Assembly: GCA_028023455.1 (NCBI GenBank)
Contig: JAQFVV010012423.1
Span: forward strand, 8,038,269 to 8,102,268
Reading direction: 5' to 3'
DNA: 64,000 nucleotides
From: Epiperipatus broadwayi
Taxonomy: Eukaryota; Onychophora; Udeonychophora; Euonychophora; Peripatidae
Numbering within the stretch: the stretch's first letter is position 1; every line of letters starts with the position of its first letter. Under the pieces are notes generated by a model. The model was not told where the DNA came from, did not search any database, and saw only the letters and a program-made list of their open reading frames with translations. This document shows, one piece after another, positions 12,501 through 27,500 of the stretch. The translations under genes were made by a program, and so were the position numbers.

Positions 12501-15500
12501 ATTTTTTAAATCTATTTTTGATAGATGTAAAATTATGTAGATTTATAATAAATGAAATAGTTTATTTAATAAAGCACTATTAAAAAAATAACTTCTATAT
12601 TCTAAACATTGTATGATTGTACATAATATCATCTAATAAGGTTAAGTCCATTTTTTAAAACAGATTCTTAAAGAAAATGTTATATACAAGAAAGTTTATA
12701 TATCTTTGTTCTTTGACAAAGATTATGTAATATTTAAATACATTTTAAATTTCTATATCTCGATCTATCATCATTGCTTATATGATTTTTATGGTTTACT
12801 TGTGTATAAATAAATTTGCCATTTTAAATATCTTTTGATCAGATACTTTTTACACTGACTTAAATGCCTGCCATAGCCTAAGCTGCGGGTTCCATAATTC
12901 TGACTATAACTATTGAAGGACTAGCTCTAATGAATGAATTAAGTTAGTTTATCTTAAATGTGTCTCCAAATTTAGCAATGAAAATTAATCTTTTCTTCAT
13001 CTAGTTGAGAACTCTTTATTTTGTCAAAATTATGGTCATTTTTCTTACACATATCAGTTTTAACCTATCATCTTATTTGTGAGTTATATTTTCAAAATGC
13101 TTTTGAAACAATCCAAATTCATATTCCAAAAATATAAATTGTTAAATTACTGATTCACTACCGCACTCTGTAGTGAAAAAAATGTAAGTTATAGTTATTT
13201 TGATCTATATCCTTTTAAAAATACTGAAATCCAAAGTCAGTGAACTATGCCTTGAGCTTAAATGTCATCTATTGTCCTCTGGCTGAGAATGGTATAACTA
13301 AATTCTATTTTTATTTGTGTAATTATCCTTTTATAATGTTTTATTAATGTATGAATATGAAAAATTTGCTTCAGATTTATGCTTGCATAATTTATTTTAG
13401 AACTATTTCTAGTAATTTTGATTTAAGTAATATTTTTTTATTTCTTATATATATATGAAATTACATAGATTTCCAGCTGTATAATAGATTGGTAAATTAT
13501 ATTAAACCATATTGTAATTAGCGTTTTTCTTTGCATGTTTTACTTTTGCTTTTTAAGTCTTTAAATAATCTTTATTTATTTATTTTTTTTTTCAGTCTGG
13601 TGAAAAAAAGGCAAATGATGATTTACCTGATTCCATTGGTAATGTATAATTTTTAAAATTATTACTTTGAATTATCACAATAATTGTTTAAATATTGTCT
13701 TGATGTATTTGTTTATATATGAAAAATATATTTTATTTAATTATTTGTAGCTACTACGGATTCTCTAAAAAATACCTCATTGAAAAATTTACGTACTCAG
13801 CTTCATAAAGAATATGTTATAAAAAAATTAGATGGCTATTCTTTATATTTGTAAGTATATTATAATTATATAAATATATACTTTAAAATTTTGCACAGGT
13901 TCATGCATCCATATGTATAAATAAAATGAATGAAGTTTGAGTTTTCTCTTGGGTATTTGAATTCTAATTGTTATAGTAATGAAGTTTTAGCCATATTTTA
14001 TTTATCATTATTTAGGATTATGGATCAGCTACTTTTGTTACCATTTTCTCTAAAAACTCCAACACAGTCACTGCCCTATCCATAGTAGCCAAATAACACT
14101 AGATAAGATCTGGATGATACTTTTACATTATAAAAGTAGGCATAATATATTTGAGAAAACTCAAAAATTTTTCTCATCTTTTGCTCAGAAAAATATTGTA
14201 CTTATATATTTACTAACTACTTAACATAAGGGTTGGCTCATATGAGACTAAACTCAGACCTGTAGATCTATATGCAAAGAAAATATTTACTTTTTATTAA
14301 ATGGATAATAAGAAAATTGCTTATTGTACCACATCATGTTAGATTTGAAAGAGTACTTGCAGCATTATCCAAAAAAAAATCTATTATTGCATGATAAAAT
14401 TGAGTTGGCCAGGAAAGCTATAATCTATTATTTATGAAATTAAAATTTTATAAACTATGGAAAATATTGGAAATTGATAACTTCTGTAACTTTGGGAAGG
14501 AGGGATAATTAGTGGTAGTTAGTACTATAATGTGCTAAATGTTACAATATGATTGCATGTTATTATAATATATAATGCAATCTGATACAGAATTCAGTAT
14601 AGTATGATAAAAACTATTCATGTTTGATTTATGTACATCATTTAGTGTTTAGTTAACTCCACTATTCTATCGCATTGTATGGGATTTATAAAGTATTTGC
14701 ATCCATTATACTATTGCATAATGAGAAAAAGTTGGTCAAGAAAACTGATATTTATTATTTAAAAGTTCAATTTTCTAAGTTGTGAAGGTTGGTGGAAATT
14801 GACAACTTTGTCCTTGGACAATAGTTAGTAGAATTTACATTTTATCTATTTTAGTAATATATAGGATATGAGAAATTTTTTAATTATTGGGGAAAACACA
14901 TATAATAAAACTCAAAGAAATGACCGAACCCTAGATTAAATTTGAAAGAACACGTTTCAAAACTGTAGCGGAATATCATGTAGAATAGAAAAATTTTTTT
15001 TAATTGTCTTGACTGAGAACATGTTGAAGAGAATAGAGGTGGAAATGAGAAGGGAAAAATAATTAATAGAATCTAAGTAAAAATGAGAAGAAACATGGAC
15101 TAAAAAGTCAGCTATTTTTTGTTTTTGAAAGAAGTTTCTAAATACATCTAATTGCTTTGGCAGTGGAACAAGAAAAAGTGATTATATTTAGGAAAAGAGA
15201 ATGTTTTATTCTTAACAACTTATGTATAATGTGTCAATTTTGAAAATTATAAATTTATCCATATTTTAATACAATTGGCTGAGTTAATATATTATTTTTT
15301 TAATTTTATTTAGTAATTTTGTGCAGTCACTGCAATTGAACATTGTTTATTGAACAAGATTTAGTTCTGGATTTGTATAGATAATAGTCTTAATAGCATA
15401 CTTATTTTTGCTTTTTATTGTTTATCAAATGCTACAGAAACTGTTTAATAAAATATAAAACTTAATTATAGCTATTCAATCCTAAATTCAACCTTAAAAT

Positions 15501-18500
15501 TTTTTACAAAAGAATTTTATTTTCATTTTTATGTTAATGTTAGATAGTTTATTTGAATTATGATTTTTAGAAGTAAAATATGTTTAAAATTATATATATA
15601 TATATATATATGTATCAGATATGGTGTGGTCTTAAAAAAATTGGATTTGTTTCAAGAAGCTTTAGTTGTTTTTACTGAAGCTATTCTTCAGGAGTCATTA
15701 TTATGGTGTGCATGGCTTGAACTAGCAAATATTATTAGTGATAAAGATACTGTGAGTATGAATATTAAACATTATTTTGTGTAGTTTATTATTTTTATTT
15801 TATTTGTGTAATTGTTTATAAAATTAAATGACTTATCTGTTACTATATCAGTAAAATTATAAAAGAAAAGTCAACAAATTTTTCTATAAAATAAACCACA
15901 ACCACAAGAAAGAAAACAAACCAAGAATCTTAATCCCATACGTTCACTCTACAGCTAAAAGCCTTATCAATCAACTATCATGCGACTTTGAAGTCGCTTT
16001 CCGTTCACCTCCCAACACCAATAGACTGATAAATAATACCAAAGACAGGATCAAACCTGAACTCACCCCTCAAGTTGTGTACAAAATTACCTGCCCCCAA
16101 AGAAATTGCATGGCAACATATTATGGAGAGACCAAAACTAACATTGCCACCAGAGTAGCTCAACACCGATACCTTTACAATAAAACCAAAACAAAGTATG
16201 AAGGTAATTCGATTTTTGTCGAACACGAAAGAAACTCTGGACATGCTTTTCTACCTACCACAGCCAGTGTCGTTTGCTCTGAAACAAACGACACCAAACG
16301 TAAAGTTAGGGAAGCTTATTTCATTGCGGCTGACCCATCGGCAATCAACAGAAGGGAGGCCTGCTATTCCCTATCTCGTAAATGGTCCACGTAACATCTG
16401 CATATAAATTTGCATAAAATTTGCATAGTTTTACAGTTATTAACAGAATAACTCGCCATGAATATGGGACTGTAGACTGTCCTGAAAGCGCTTGGCAGTA
16501 AAAATTTTGACAATTTATTAATAGCTTCATTAACTGTGCGCAGAGCACATATATATATATTAATATATTAAAAATATATTTAAATTTGAAAAAAAAAAAT
16601 CAATATTTGAAGTTAAACTTGTACTTTTTAAGTATAGTTAAAGTATATATTTTTGTAACTCTTATTATGGAGTGGTTTCACAAAAGTAGATACACATTAT
16701 AGTTGTGACAAATGTCCATTCTGAAATAGAGCCTATAATTGTGATAGAACATAAAAAAGAGACTGATGTCATATTGTCAAAGAAGTTAGATAAAATTGTG
16801 TTTTTTTTTTTGATAATACATTTATTCTAATATCATTAATTATGATGCATAGTTTAATTCAATAATTAGAGTAATAATCTCAAGAATGCTAAAGATTTCT
16901 TTATCGATTGATAACTAAGGAAAGTAAAAAAAAATATTAGTTTGGGTAAATATATCAGTTTGATGTTCAAATGTTTTTTTATCTCCTCAGCAATTGAATG
17001 ATTATATTTTAATACTAGTAATTGAATGGTTTATTACTCGGAAATTCATATGAAGTTAAGTTCTAGTAGTAAGTTTTGTTTTATATTTCTTGACTTACAT
17101 TATACAAATTTATGTGTCATTTTTTTTGCAAATACCTATCATAACAATAGTTTTTCAATAAATATTTGTTAATCGTTATTTATTAGGTTAGAAATTTTTA
17201 TATTTTTTAAAATCTTAGAATTTAAATTTAATAAAGTTCTAATATATCCGGTATTTATATTTTCCGTACTTACATATTAGACCTCCTATGAAATATCATA
17301 CGTATTAGTTTGGCGTTAACTTTTTAAACATTGCAATCTCATAAAATAATGTCTGCATGGGATTTTCTGGCAAACTTAATCCATCAATTTTGATAAATGT
17401 CAACAAGTAACTTTATTTACTACAAAATGGCGACCTATAAACTTTATTTAGTGGAAATAATAGATACGTATTTACGTTCTGAAGCGAATAGAGTTATTCG
17501 AAAAAATGACAAGAAGTAACCTTTCTTACAAAATGACATCCTATAACTATTTACTGGAAATAAAGAAACATGTATTTACATTTTTTATTTTCTGCCAGTG
17601 CATAACAATCTCTCTCTATCTTCACATTCATTTCCCTCTATTCAGGTATCAAAAACTTCTATTTTAAAAATTATAACTAATGTATTAAGCCACCAAATAT
17701 CATATGATCACCATTTCTTATGCTCGTTCATAAGTGTTATTAAAACACTCTCCATACAGTAGTGCCATTCATTGCAAGCCAAAGTAATCAATGGATGCCA
17801 GAAGGCTTGTGCATAAAATCCCTATCTAGGGCCTACTCATCCAATATCCCCAGACTAGTTTCTGGATTGTGGCCTTGGTCAGTGCTAGAGGGATGCATTA
17901 GATCCTAAGATCTAGATGCAGTGCTCTCAGATCCAAGGCTCCTCACTGACGAAGGCCATAAGCCAGAAACTAATCTGGGGATAGTAGATGAATAGGCACT
18001 AGATAGAGATTTTATGCTCAAGTCTTCTGGCATCCATTGATTACTCTGGCTTGCACTGAGTGGCTCTACTATGGAGAGTTTTGCCTGTTTTTGTAACTAA
18101 TGTACTTATACATTTTAAACATAATTATAGATATTTTTTTTTCTTTAAAAAAAAAAAGCCAAATAGCTCCTGAAGAATATTTTCACCCAACTAAGACTCT
18201 CCAGTTAAATTAAATGTAACTCTCTAAATAGTTGTAATTTCTAGAAATATAAGATTGTGGCACATGAATATTGTCATGCACTTGAATAATGAATATTATA
18301 TAGATGTTTTTAAACTTTATTAAAATATCTAAGATTAAAAAAAATTTAGTTTTTAAGCTAACCGAAATAGGATGAATAATTTTGTATTTATTGAAAAATA
18401 ATTCTTAGGAATAAATGCTTGATAAAAATATGGCATTTATAAAGTAAATTTTGTAATATATATATATATAATTTAATAATATTTAAGAATATATTATGAT

Positions 18501-21500
18501 GGAGAATGTTGTCTTGCTATACAGTGTTTATCAACACTTAACTTAAACTTAATAGCCAAACTCATTACAGGATAAGATTTTGGAAGAAATCCTTCTCATA
18601 TCAAACATGGCTATATATTATTATATATATATAAATCAAATGGCTTTATTGCTTTGGAGTTCATAAAAAGTTTGGTTGCTATAAATTCCAGAACTGGAAT
18701 TGATCCAAGAATTATTATTAACTTGAAAACATGAAAGATATTCACTTATATATATTTATACCTATACATATAACCTGCATTAATGATATTACTTTATTTC
18801 AAGATCTGATGCATCAAATAAATATTTTATTATAATTTTCAGTTATGTTAGTTCAAGTATTAAGTAAATATTAATTTGCAAGAAATATTTTTACAAATAT
18901 CTCAAAAATTAAATCTTCCAAATTATGTTTTACTAAGAAAATATTAATAAGTAATGTTTTATTATGGAAAAATTTAATATATTTTTAAAGTGAATTTATT
19001 TCTAAATAATAGTATAAAATTTAGTTAATATTTCTATGTTTAATAATTTTGCTTCTTAAAAAAAGTTTAAGTTGGAATAGAATTATTAAACATTTCATAC
19101 AATTTTTAGCTTACAAATTATCAACTAGTAATATTTAATTTATAGGAGTATAATTATTGTGCAATAGGTTTTCTTCATCTTTTTAATTTTTTAACTAACT
19201 ATAATAATAATGATAACATATCACAAGATTCTAACTTAAAAATATTTGAAATCAATTGAGAATTTTAGAAACAGCATTAATTTTAGTTACTTTGCCAAAT
19301 CACATAAAATTTAAAAGGTGATGAATGTATTTTTTTGATCATTTATTCAGATTTATTAATTAATTGATTAATAAATCACTTACATGTTGTATTATATCAT
19401 CATCATTAATTATTTGTCTATTGCTGTTTTTTTTTTTCACTTGCTTATAATCACTTTTTTTTTTTAAATTATTAAACTTTTCTTCTATTTTTACTCTTCT
19501 TTTTGTAGACTTTGTCGATATATCTCATAATTTGTTTACCTCAAATTATATACCTAATCTACATTCTCTTTCTCATCAATTTTTTTAAATAAATAATTTC
19601 ATTTCATTTATTTTCGTTAATGCTTTAATTTTATTGTCCATTCATCTCAAAAATATTAATATTTTTTCCAACCTTTCTAATCATCTTTAAGTTTTGCTCC
19701 ATATAAAGCTATTTTCCAAACAAAATATTTTACAAAACTTTTATATATCAATGTAGAGATCAAAAAAAAAAAAAAAAAAGAATACAAAATAGAAAGATGA
19801 AAGATTCAAGAAAGTGAATTAAAACTTTTATAAAAGATAAAATGAATAAAAATTTAAGGATTGAATTTTTGTTTATGCTGAGAATCAAAAAAAGTAATGT
19901 ATTTACACAGGTAATAAATAAAGAAAAATTATCAGTAGTAGTTCTAGTAGAAATACACTTTCAGTATGAAGATAAATCATTTCTTAAGAAATTTGTATTA
20001 TTGATTCTATCAAGTCAACTTTGACTCCTGACAATCTTATGAATGACGTATTACATATTTATAATGTGCAGGAATAATGTATGATTACTTTCTCTCTTGC
20101 AGTTTGAAAAAATGTTACTCTAGTCTTAATTGTAATTGACTGTTACCCAATATAGATATTAACAATAAGATATTAAGTAAATGAATAAACAATCAAAGAG
20201 CATCATTACTCGAAAGTTTTTAAGAAATTTGAGTGCCAGAATAAATAAAATAAAGATAAGAACCAGATATAGATGAAAAAATGTTAGAGAAAAAAGGGTG
20301 AAAGGCAATTAGATTTCAGTATAAAATGAAAAGTACAAAAAAGATTTAGCTATGACCTCTTATATTTGCTAAATCTATATTCATTAATTATGAATCCAAA
20401 AAGATGATGGTTGTATAAAAAATTAAAAGCACTATTATAATATCAAAACCAAATGTGAATTTCATATAAATAGAAAATTAAAATTATATAAAGCATTGTA
20501 GTAGCATTATAAAGGATAAATTTATTGTAATTATATACCGATAAAAATTAACAAAATGAGAATAAAAGAAATAATAATTATGGTTACATAGGTGTAGATA
20601 TTATTAATTATAATATCTAAAATTTGTAACCAATAAAAATTTCATGAAGTGCTTAATATAAAATAAAATACACACACACACAAAAAACTTTTAATCTGAG
20701 ATATAAATAAATTGAATAGAGAAAAAATTTTCAAAATATTATGAAATATTAGAAAATATAATAAAAATAATATCACTCTTTATGAAAACTGAAATTCTAA
20801 AGTTAGGGAAGCAACTAGTAAATTTTTATTATGAGAAAAAAGAAATAATAGAAAATTAAAAAGCAAGCAGACTATAAAATCTGAATAAAATGGCAACAAC
20901 ATTCTGTGAAGGTATCTACTTTTCATGTTGGTTTTAAGTCTTGGGATAATTTGAATTGAGTGTATATGTTGTGATTCTTAAGAAAAATTCAATAGTAAAA
21001 TGTGCATCTTTAAAAAAAAGTCTCATGCTGATTTGGACAAACAAGATCTATATTAATTATGTAAAATCAGGGTTAAATTGATTTAAATTAGGTACTGAAA
21101 TAAATAAATTTCAATTGTAAAATCACTTATTCCATGGAAAACTGGTTTAATAGAACTTTATGGACAGGTGTGAAACTGAACTTATTTTGGATGAAAATAT
21201 AAAGATACAAATATGACATTTTTGTACTTAACCAAATTTCACTAGAAATATAGGTTGACTTATTAATTTGGAATTTATAATGTTTTAAAATCTGTATGGC
21301 CCTTATTTTTATGTGCAAAGAATATAATTGGATAGTGCATATTGATTCAACTAATAATTATTACTAAAATTTATAATTAAATTAATTATTTTTTCTTTCA
21401 TTGTATCTTTATTTTCTTTTACCTTAATATCTTCAGTCACTTAGGTTAGTACAAAGCTTTACTGTTGTGATCTTCACACACCATTAATTATCTCTCTGCA

Positions 21501-24500
21501 TTAACTGTAACAGTTTGGTTGTTTAGTCAAACATATTTCTGTCTTTTAATTACAAACATGGAAATTCTGACTCCAATTTTTTTTTTTTTGTTTTGTAATT
21601 GATAGTTTAGTCTTTTTTTCTGTTTTTTTTTTTTTTTTTGGAATTAGGTTAGCCATACTTATTTAAGAATGTCTACTAATGATCATAATGATTATGGTTA
21701 TGAGTTATAGAAAATCCATTAATCAAGATTAAATTCTATATTATTTGGAAACTCATGACAATAAGATATTGCAATCATATTAAATTACTTAATAATCCAT
21801 AGTAAACAATGCATGCATATTAAAAGTAACTCTTATGACAATAATTTGAAATTAAAGTTTGTATATTTTTTTATTTAAAGCAATGAAATATCTTATATAA
21901 AAGATATTCAACCAATTGAAAGATAAGAGAATTCATTAAGCCATTTTTTTTAAAAAAAAAAAAACCCCAAGATACCAAGGCAAATGTTTTGTTTTTGAAA
22001 TATTTTTTATCAAATAATGACAGTAGTATGAAAACTATTTTTTTGTTAAATTCTATTTGTAAATTTTATATTTAATAAATAGTGTGTTGTTTTTGTTGCA
22101 AATGGACAATCATCAGTTCCAAATTTTGATTGCTTGCATATTCATGTGAACAGCATTCTGCTGAAAAGTGTTTTTTTTTTTTAAGCTTTGCAGTGACTGG
22201 CATTAATATAAAAAAGTGGACATTCTTTGGGAATATGACTTGTGAATGAATTATCATAATAACATTGTTGGACTTAATTGTTCAATGAATAGGTTTAAAT
22301 AAATATGTAAACAATATGGTCTTTTGGAGATGACTCAATATTCTTTTATTCTTTTTGCATTGCTTATTTTATATAAATCTCTAAATAATGCACTTTTTCA
22401 GTATGATTTTTATTAAGATGCTCAATAGTTTGAACTTTCTAGCAAAATTTTTCAGAGCTTCTATTTTTTTTTCTTCCATTGATATTAAACATGTATTAAT
22501 GTATAAAAGTAAATATTGTATTATAGAACTGTAGTACCAATTAATTATTATTAACATTATTTCTATAAGAATTTGTCTGATTTTGATCACAAATTCATTC
22601 TTTTTTTTATTTTAAAAATCTGACATAAATATTGAGAAATACTTATATATACAAAGGGCCTTATGGCATACATTTTCATTATTTAGATTTCAGATCCAGG
22701 TTTGGTAAAACTTAATTATTTTTTCATGTTCAAATCAAATTTAGGAGAATTGTCTTAGGGGGAGCTGACCCATAACCAATCCAATTAATCAACCAATATT
22801 GTTAAATGTGTAGTTAACTATTTTTAAACTAGAGGGTAAAACAGGAGTGGAAAAATACTCAAATCTTCACTAGTTGGCAATTAGCAATTCTGCAGAGTAA
22901 TGACTTCTTCATTGTTATTTTTAAAGGGGCTATTGCTGGAGAGGCCTTTACCCTGCAGTAGGCTATTTAAAACTTGTTTTATTTAAGTATATTTTTGTAT
23001 ATTAAATAAATTTTGCTTTAAATTTTTAATATAAACAGAAACAGACAAGTCTTTTTTGTCTGTTTTCATTTTTATTATTGTACATTTAATGCGGTGTTTG
23101 TTTAATATTCACTATTAATTGACTTCTGTTAATTAATTATAAATATTAAAAATGAGATTCTGTCTCTTTTGTGTGATTGATTATGAGTTTAAATTAATAA
23201 TGCCATATTTATATTTTGTTTGAGTTTGAACTTTACCCCCTAATCTCAATATTTGTCAAAAGAATGCATCTTAATAAAATCTAGGAATAAATGAATCAAT
23301 TTATTTTTAAAGTTTTCCTAACAAAGAAATTGGCTTTATGCATTTATACTGAGAACTCACAGAAGGCTTATTTTCATTTCCATGTTTTTCTTCAACATTT
23401 TTTAAATATAAAGTGTATATATATTTATAGAACAAAATAAAATTCCTTCAGTGTATAAAAATATAAAATTTATTTATAACATTGTTTTAACTGTTTCCAG
23501 TAAATAAAAAGAAAATAGGTTTTACATTTTTAAAAATAAAATTAGAATTAAGCAATCACATGTCAATTAGGTCATTGTAATTTATTATTATTTACTCATA
23601 TAATTCTTTTTATAATGTCAAATCATTGGTTGTTTCAAAATCATCTTCAAAATTTGAATATATTTAAAAGTTGAAGAAGTTACGTTTAATTATATATCTA
23701 TGTCCAAACACAATTACACATAGTGTACATTAAAAAAAAATCATGATTTAAAAGGAACGATTTTTAAACTTTGAGAAAAATCATTATAATACATTTTAAA
23801 ACTAATATATGATTAAATCTAGTTTATATATTTATTTTCAGTAATTTATAAATATGTTTTTTAATAAAACTTAGCTATTCTTGAAGTGCTGTAGATATAT
23901 CATAAAATTACTTTTTATTGTTATCATTTTTATGTATCAATTTAAAATTATATCATGGGTTTAAATTTTTTTTTTTTTCAGTTAAATTGTATGGCACTTC
24001 CTGAACACTGGATGAAATATTTTTTCCTAGGTCGGACATATTTAGAATTACAATTAAATGAAGAAGCATTTTCTATTTATCAAGCTATTAGAAATGTAGG
24101 TTTTGGTAAAAGCACTTACGTGATGGCACAAATTGCAATTGCTTTTCACAATATGAGAGGTGAGCTTTTTTTATATATATTATTATTTAATTTAGTTAAA
24201 TAAAAACTAAAAAATCATTCTTTTATTGATTCAATAAAAAAGTTGAATAATTATTATTAATATTGCATGCGCATACCCCCCCCCCCCATCTTCTTTCTTT
24301 TTTACATCTTATTTCTTTTTTTTTTTATTAGAAGTAATGTTAGAAGTAATGTTTTTGTAATTTATTTTAAATGTATTTTAATAATTTATTTGATGTATTT
24401 ATTTTGGAAAATTAAATGTTTTAACTTATACGTAAATCATTGAAATATTTTTTTCCTACATTGGCTCTTCTTAGTTTTGCTTATCTTTATAAATCTGTAC

Positions 24501-27500
24501 TTCTGTATCTGAATCTAAATTTTTTTAATTATAGGATATTAATGTAAGGTACTGTGTTTTATAGAGAAATAAACTCAGCATGAAGGTTTATTTTATTAAA
24601 CTCAATAGGTTGTTTATCCTATCACATGAATCTCAAATTAAATCATGGAGCATTGACTCATCAATTTTATTGTTAAAACTTTATTAAATAAAATTCATAA
24701 GCAACATTAAAGTATTAAATATTATCAAATATTTATCCTATTATTAATGTCTATGTTTTACAGTATATTAACAATTTTCTGCAAAAATCTTAACCAAAAC
24801 AGTTAGTCTTTAATCCATAATTTTTATGTATTATATTCAAATAATAAATTGCATAACAGACTTATTTCTGCTAAAATTACAATTACTTAGCATAATGAGA
24901 AATTTACCTGATTTTATATTTTGTCGATTTTTCTGATTTTTTTTTATTTGTTAACATAAATTTCTTCTTGCAACAATATATTTTATTTAAATAAATAATA
25001 ACATAATTTTAATATTCTAAAATTTGATTTTTAAAATTTTTAAATTTTATTGTTTAGAATTTCTTAAATCATTTCCTGGAGGTTTTTGATTTTTTATTGA
25101 TTTAACTGCACATTTTCCCTCCTTATTTAAATAAAATAGTAGGCATTTTAATGAGTTATTATTATTATTTTTTTTGCTATATAATTTTTATAGAATTCTT
25201 TCTTATTGCTGTGACAACTATTATTCCAATATTAAAATGTTACATTTTATTGATGAGAGTTATGTTCCTTTCTATACTTTTTCATCTTAATTAATAGTCA
25301 TATGTTCTTATGTCATCATTAAATTTTTTTTATACTCTTTTATAGAATTTCATATATTTGATTCTTCTAAATGGATCATTTAAAAATATTTTTATATTTC
25401 TTGTAGTCTTGGTTAAAATCGAGTTGCTGCTCTTTTGCAGCAATTATTTATGTGGCAATTCTTAGTAGGATCTCATTCATCCCTGAAACATCTTTGAAAT
25501 CTGTTAATATTTTAAATATAATTTGCAAATTCTAGTTTAAATTTATTGGAACGTTTTTGAATATTAGGGATACTAATTTATCAATACTATCTTTCTTTAA
25601 TGGCTTTTATCCCTAGCTATGTATTAATACATACACTAATTGATGATTTTTGCTTATATTGAATCTATTAAATTCATTATTGTCTTGAACTACATATTTT
25701 CTGTTAATTAAAATATAGTCTCAATCTACTATGTATTTATTTTATTTTGGATCCTTTTCAAAAATAATAATAATAATAATAATGAATAAATAAGAATACA
25801 TTTTACAGATTTTTTTTCTTTCTTCAAATTCTTACAGGTCTATGTCCCTTTTTATTTTTATCTCTATATTCAAATTTATTCCTCTACTTTTATTTTTCAA
25901 TTGTTATCCAATTCTAGCATTAATTCTTCTAGGATAACTTAAAAATGTTATTTGGTCTTATCAAAAATATTCTGTATGTCTTAATAAAAAATCCTCTATT
26001 TGTTGGGAAATAGGTACAGAATTTACCTGCTTTTGAATCTTGACACTATGTATACATAGTAATTATATTCTTAGTTTAAAATTTTTTTTATTAACTTTTT
26101 TATACTTTTTGTTTTGTTTATTAACCATAAGCATTCAATGTAGTTTCTTTGATTTTTTATTTTAGAAGTGGATCGGGCCATAGAAATGTTTCAAGATCTT
26201 CAGAAATTTGATCCATATAGATTAGATGATTTAGATACATATTCAAATTTACTTTATGTTAAGGTATTTTAAATAATTATTCTTATATATATATAAAACT
26301 TATTTCCATTTAAGTTATTAGTAAAATTTCTGAATATGATTATGACTCCATTAAACAGTTCTCTCTTTTATTTTAAGAATTTGATTCATATTTACTACTT
26401 CAATATTTTAAGTTGCATTTCAACTTTTAATAATTTTTTAAATTATTAATAGTATGTTTTTTGTGTGACAAGGCTTTCTATTCTCAATGCACTAAATTAA
26501 TGAAGGGATGGTGAATTTTACATGATGTTTTTTCATTACAATTTTTCTCAAAAGAGTGGTAAACAAATATGTGTAGATTGCCTTAGGGAAAATTATATTG
26601 TTCAAGCATGGACTATGTGATCTTTTTAGCTGCGTATTAAGTATAGCTGATTAAATTTTATATCCTTTTGTTTTTAAAGAACTTAAAATGGAATTTAAGA
26701 TTCCTCGGAGAAAAAACAAAATGATGTAGATATTTAGAAATTGTTGCAATACTAGAAACCAACAATAGGTATTATTACTATTTCAAGGTCACCAACTAAA
26801 ATATGTTTTAAGAGAAAATTTCAGTAAAGGAATTTAGATAATGGATGTCCAAGATTTTTGATTTAATAATATAGATGTTTTTCAGTATGTTATTACAATA
26901 TAAGACTTGAACAACTGTTCCAAGGAAAATTATTGTATTCTATGTTTTAAATTTTTTAAATTTACTAAAAACTGGATTTTTTCTTAAAAATTAATTGTTT
27001 TGGAATATTTGAATGAGTCAAACATTTATTTGACAGTATAATTGTAATTAATTTTATTATTATTAAATAACACTTAAGCATTGCAATTGTTTGCTCAAAT
27101 TTTTTTATGCAAATGAAGACAAATTTAAGTATTCTGCATAAATTATAAAGTATTCCATAGCAAAAGTATGGGGAATGCTAATGTAGATAATTGTATTGTT
27201 CAAGTTACAATTAGTAAATACTTAAAATTTTTCAAGAAAATGATATTTCAATTAATTTAAATGTAGAATCAAGTCATTTTACTCTGCTATATCTTAAAAT
27301 AAGTAAATATTTTAGTTTGGAACAAAGAATAAATAATGTTAAAAAAACAAATAAAAAAAACATAGTTATCTAATTTAGGGACTTCATAGTTGCATAAATC
27401 CTCTAATTAAAATATTTTGAATCTTTGTCTAATTATTTAGCAATGATCTCTTAATTTTAATATAGAAAAGCAAAATTTTATTTCCACATGCTTTTCTAAT

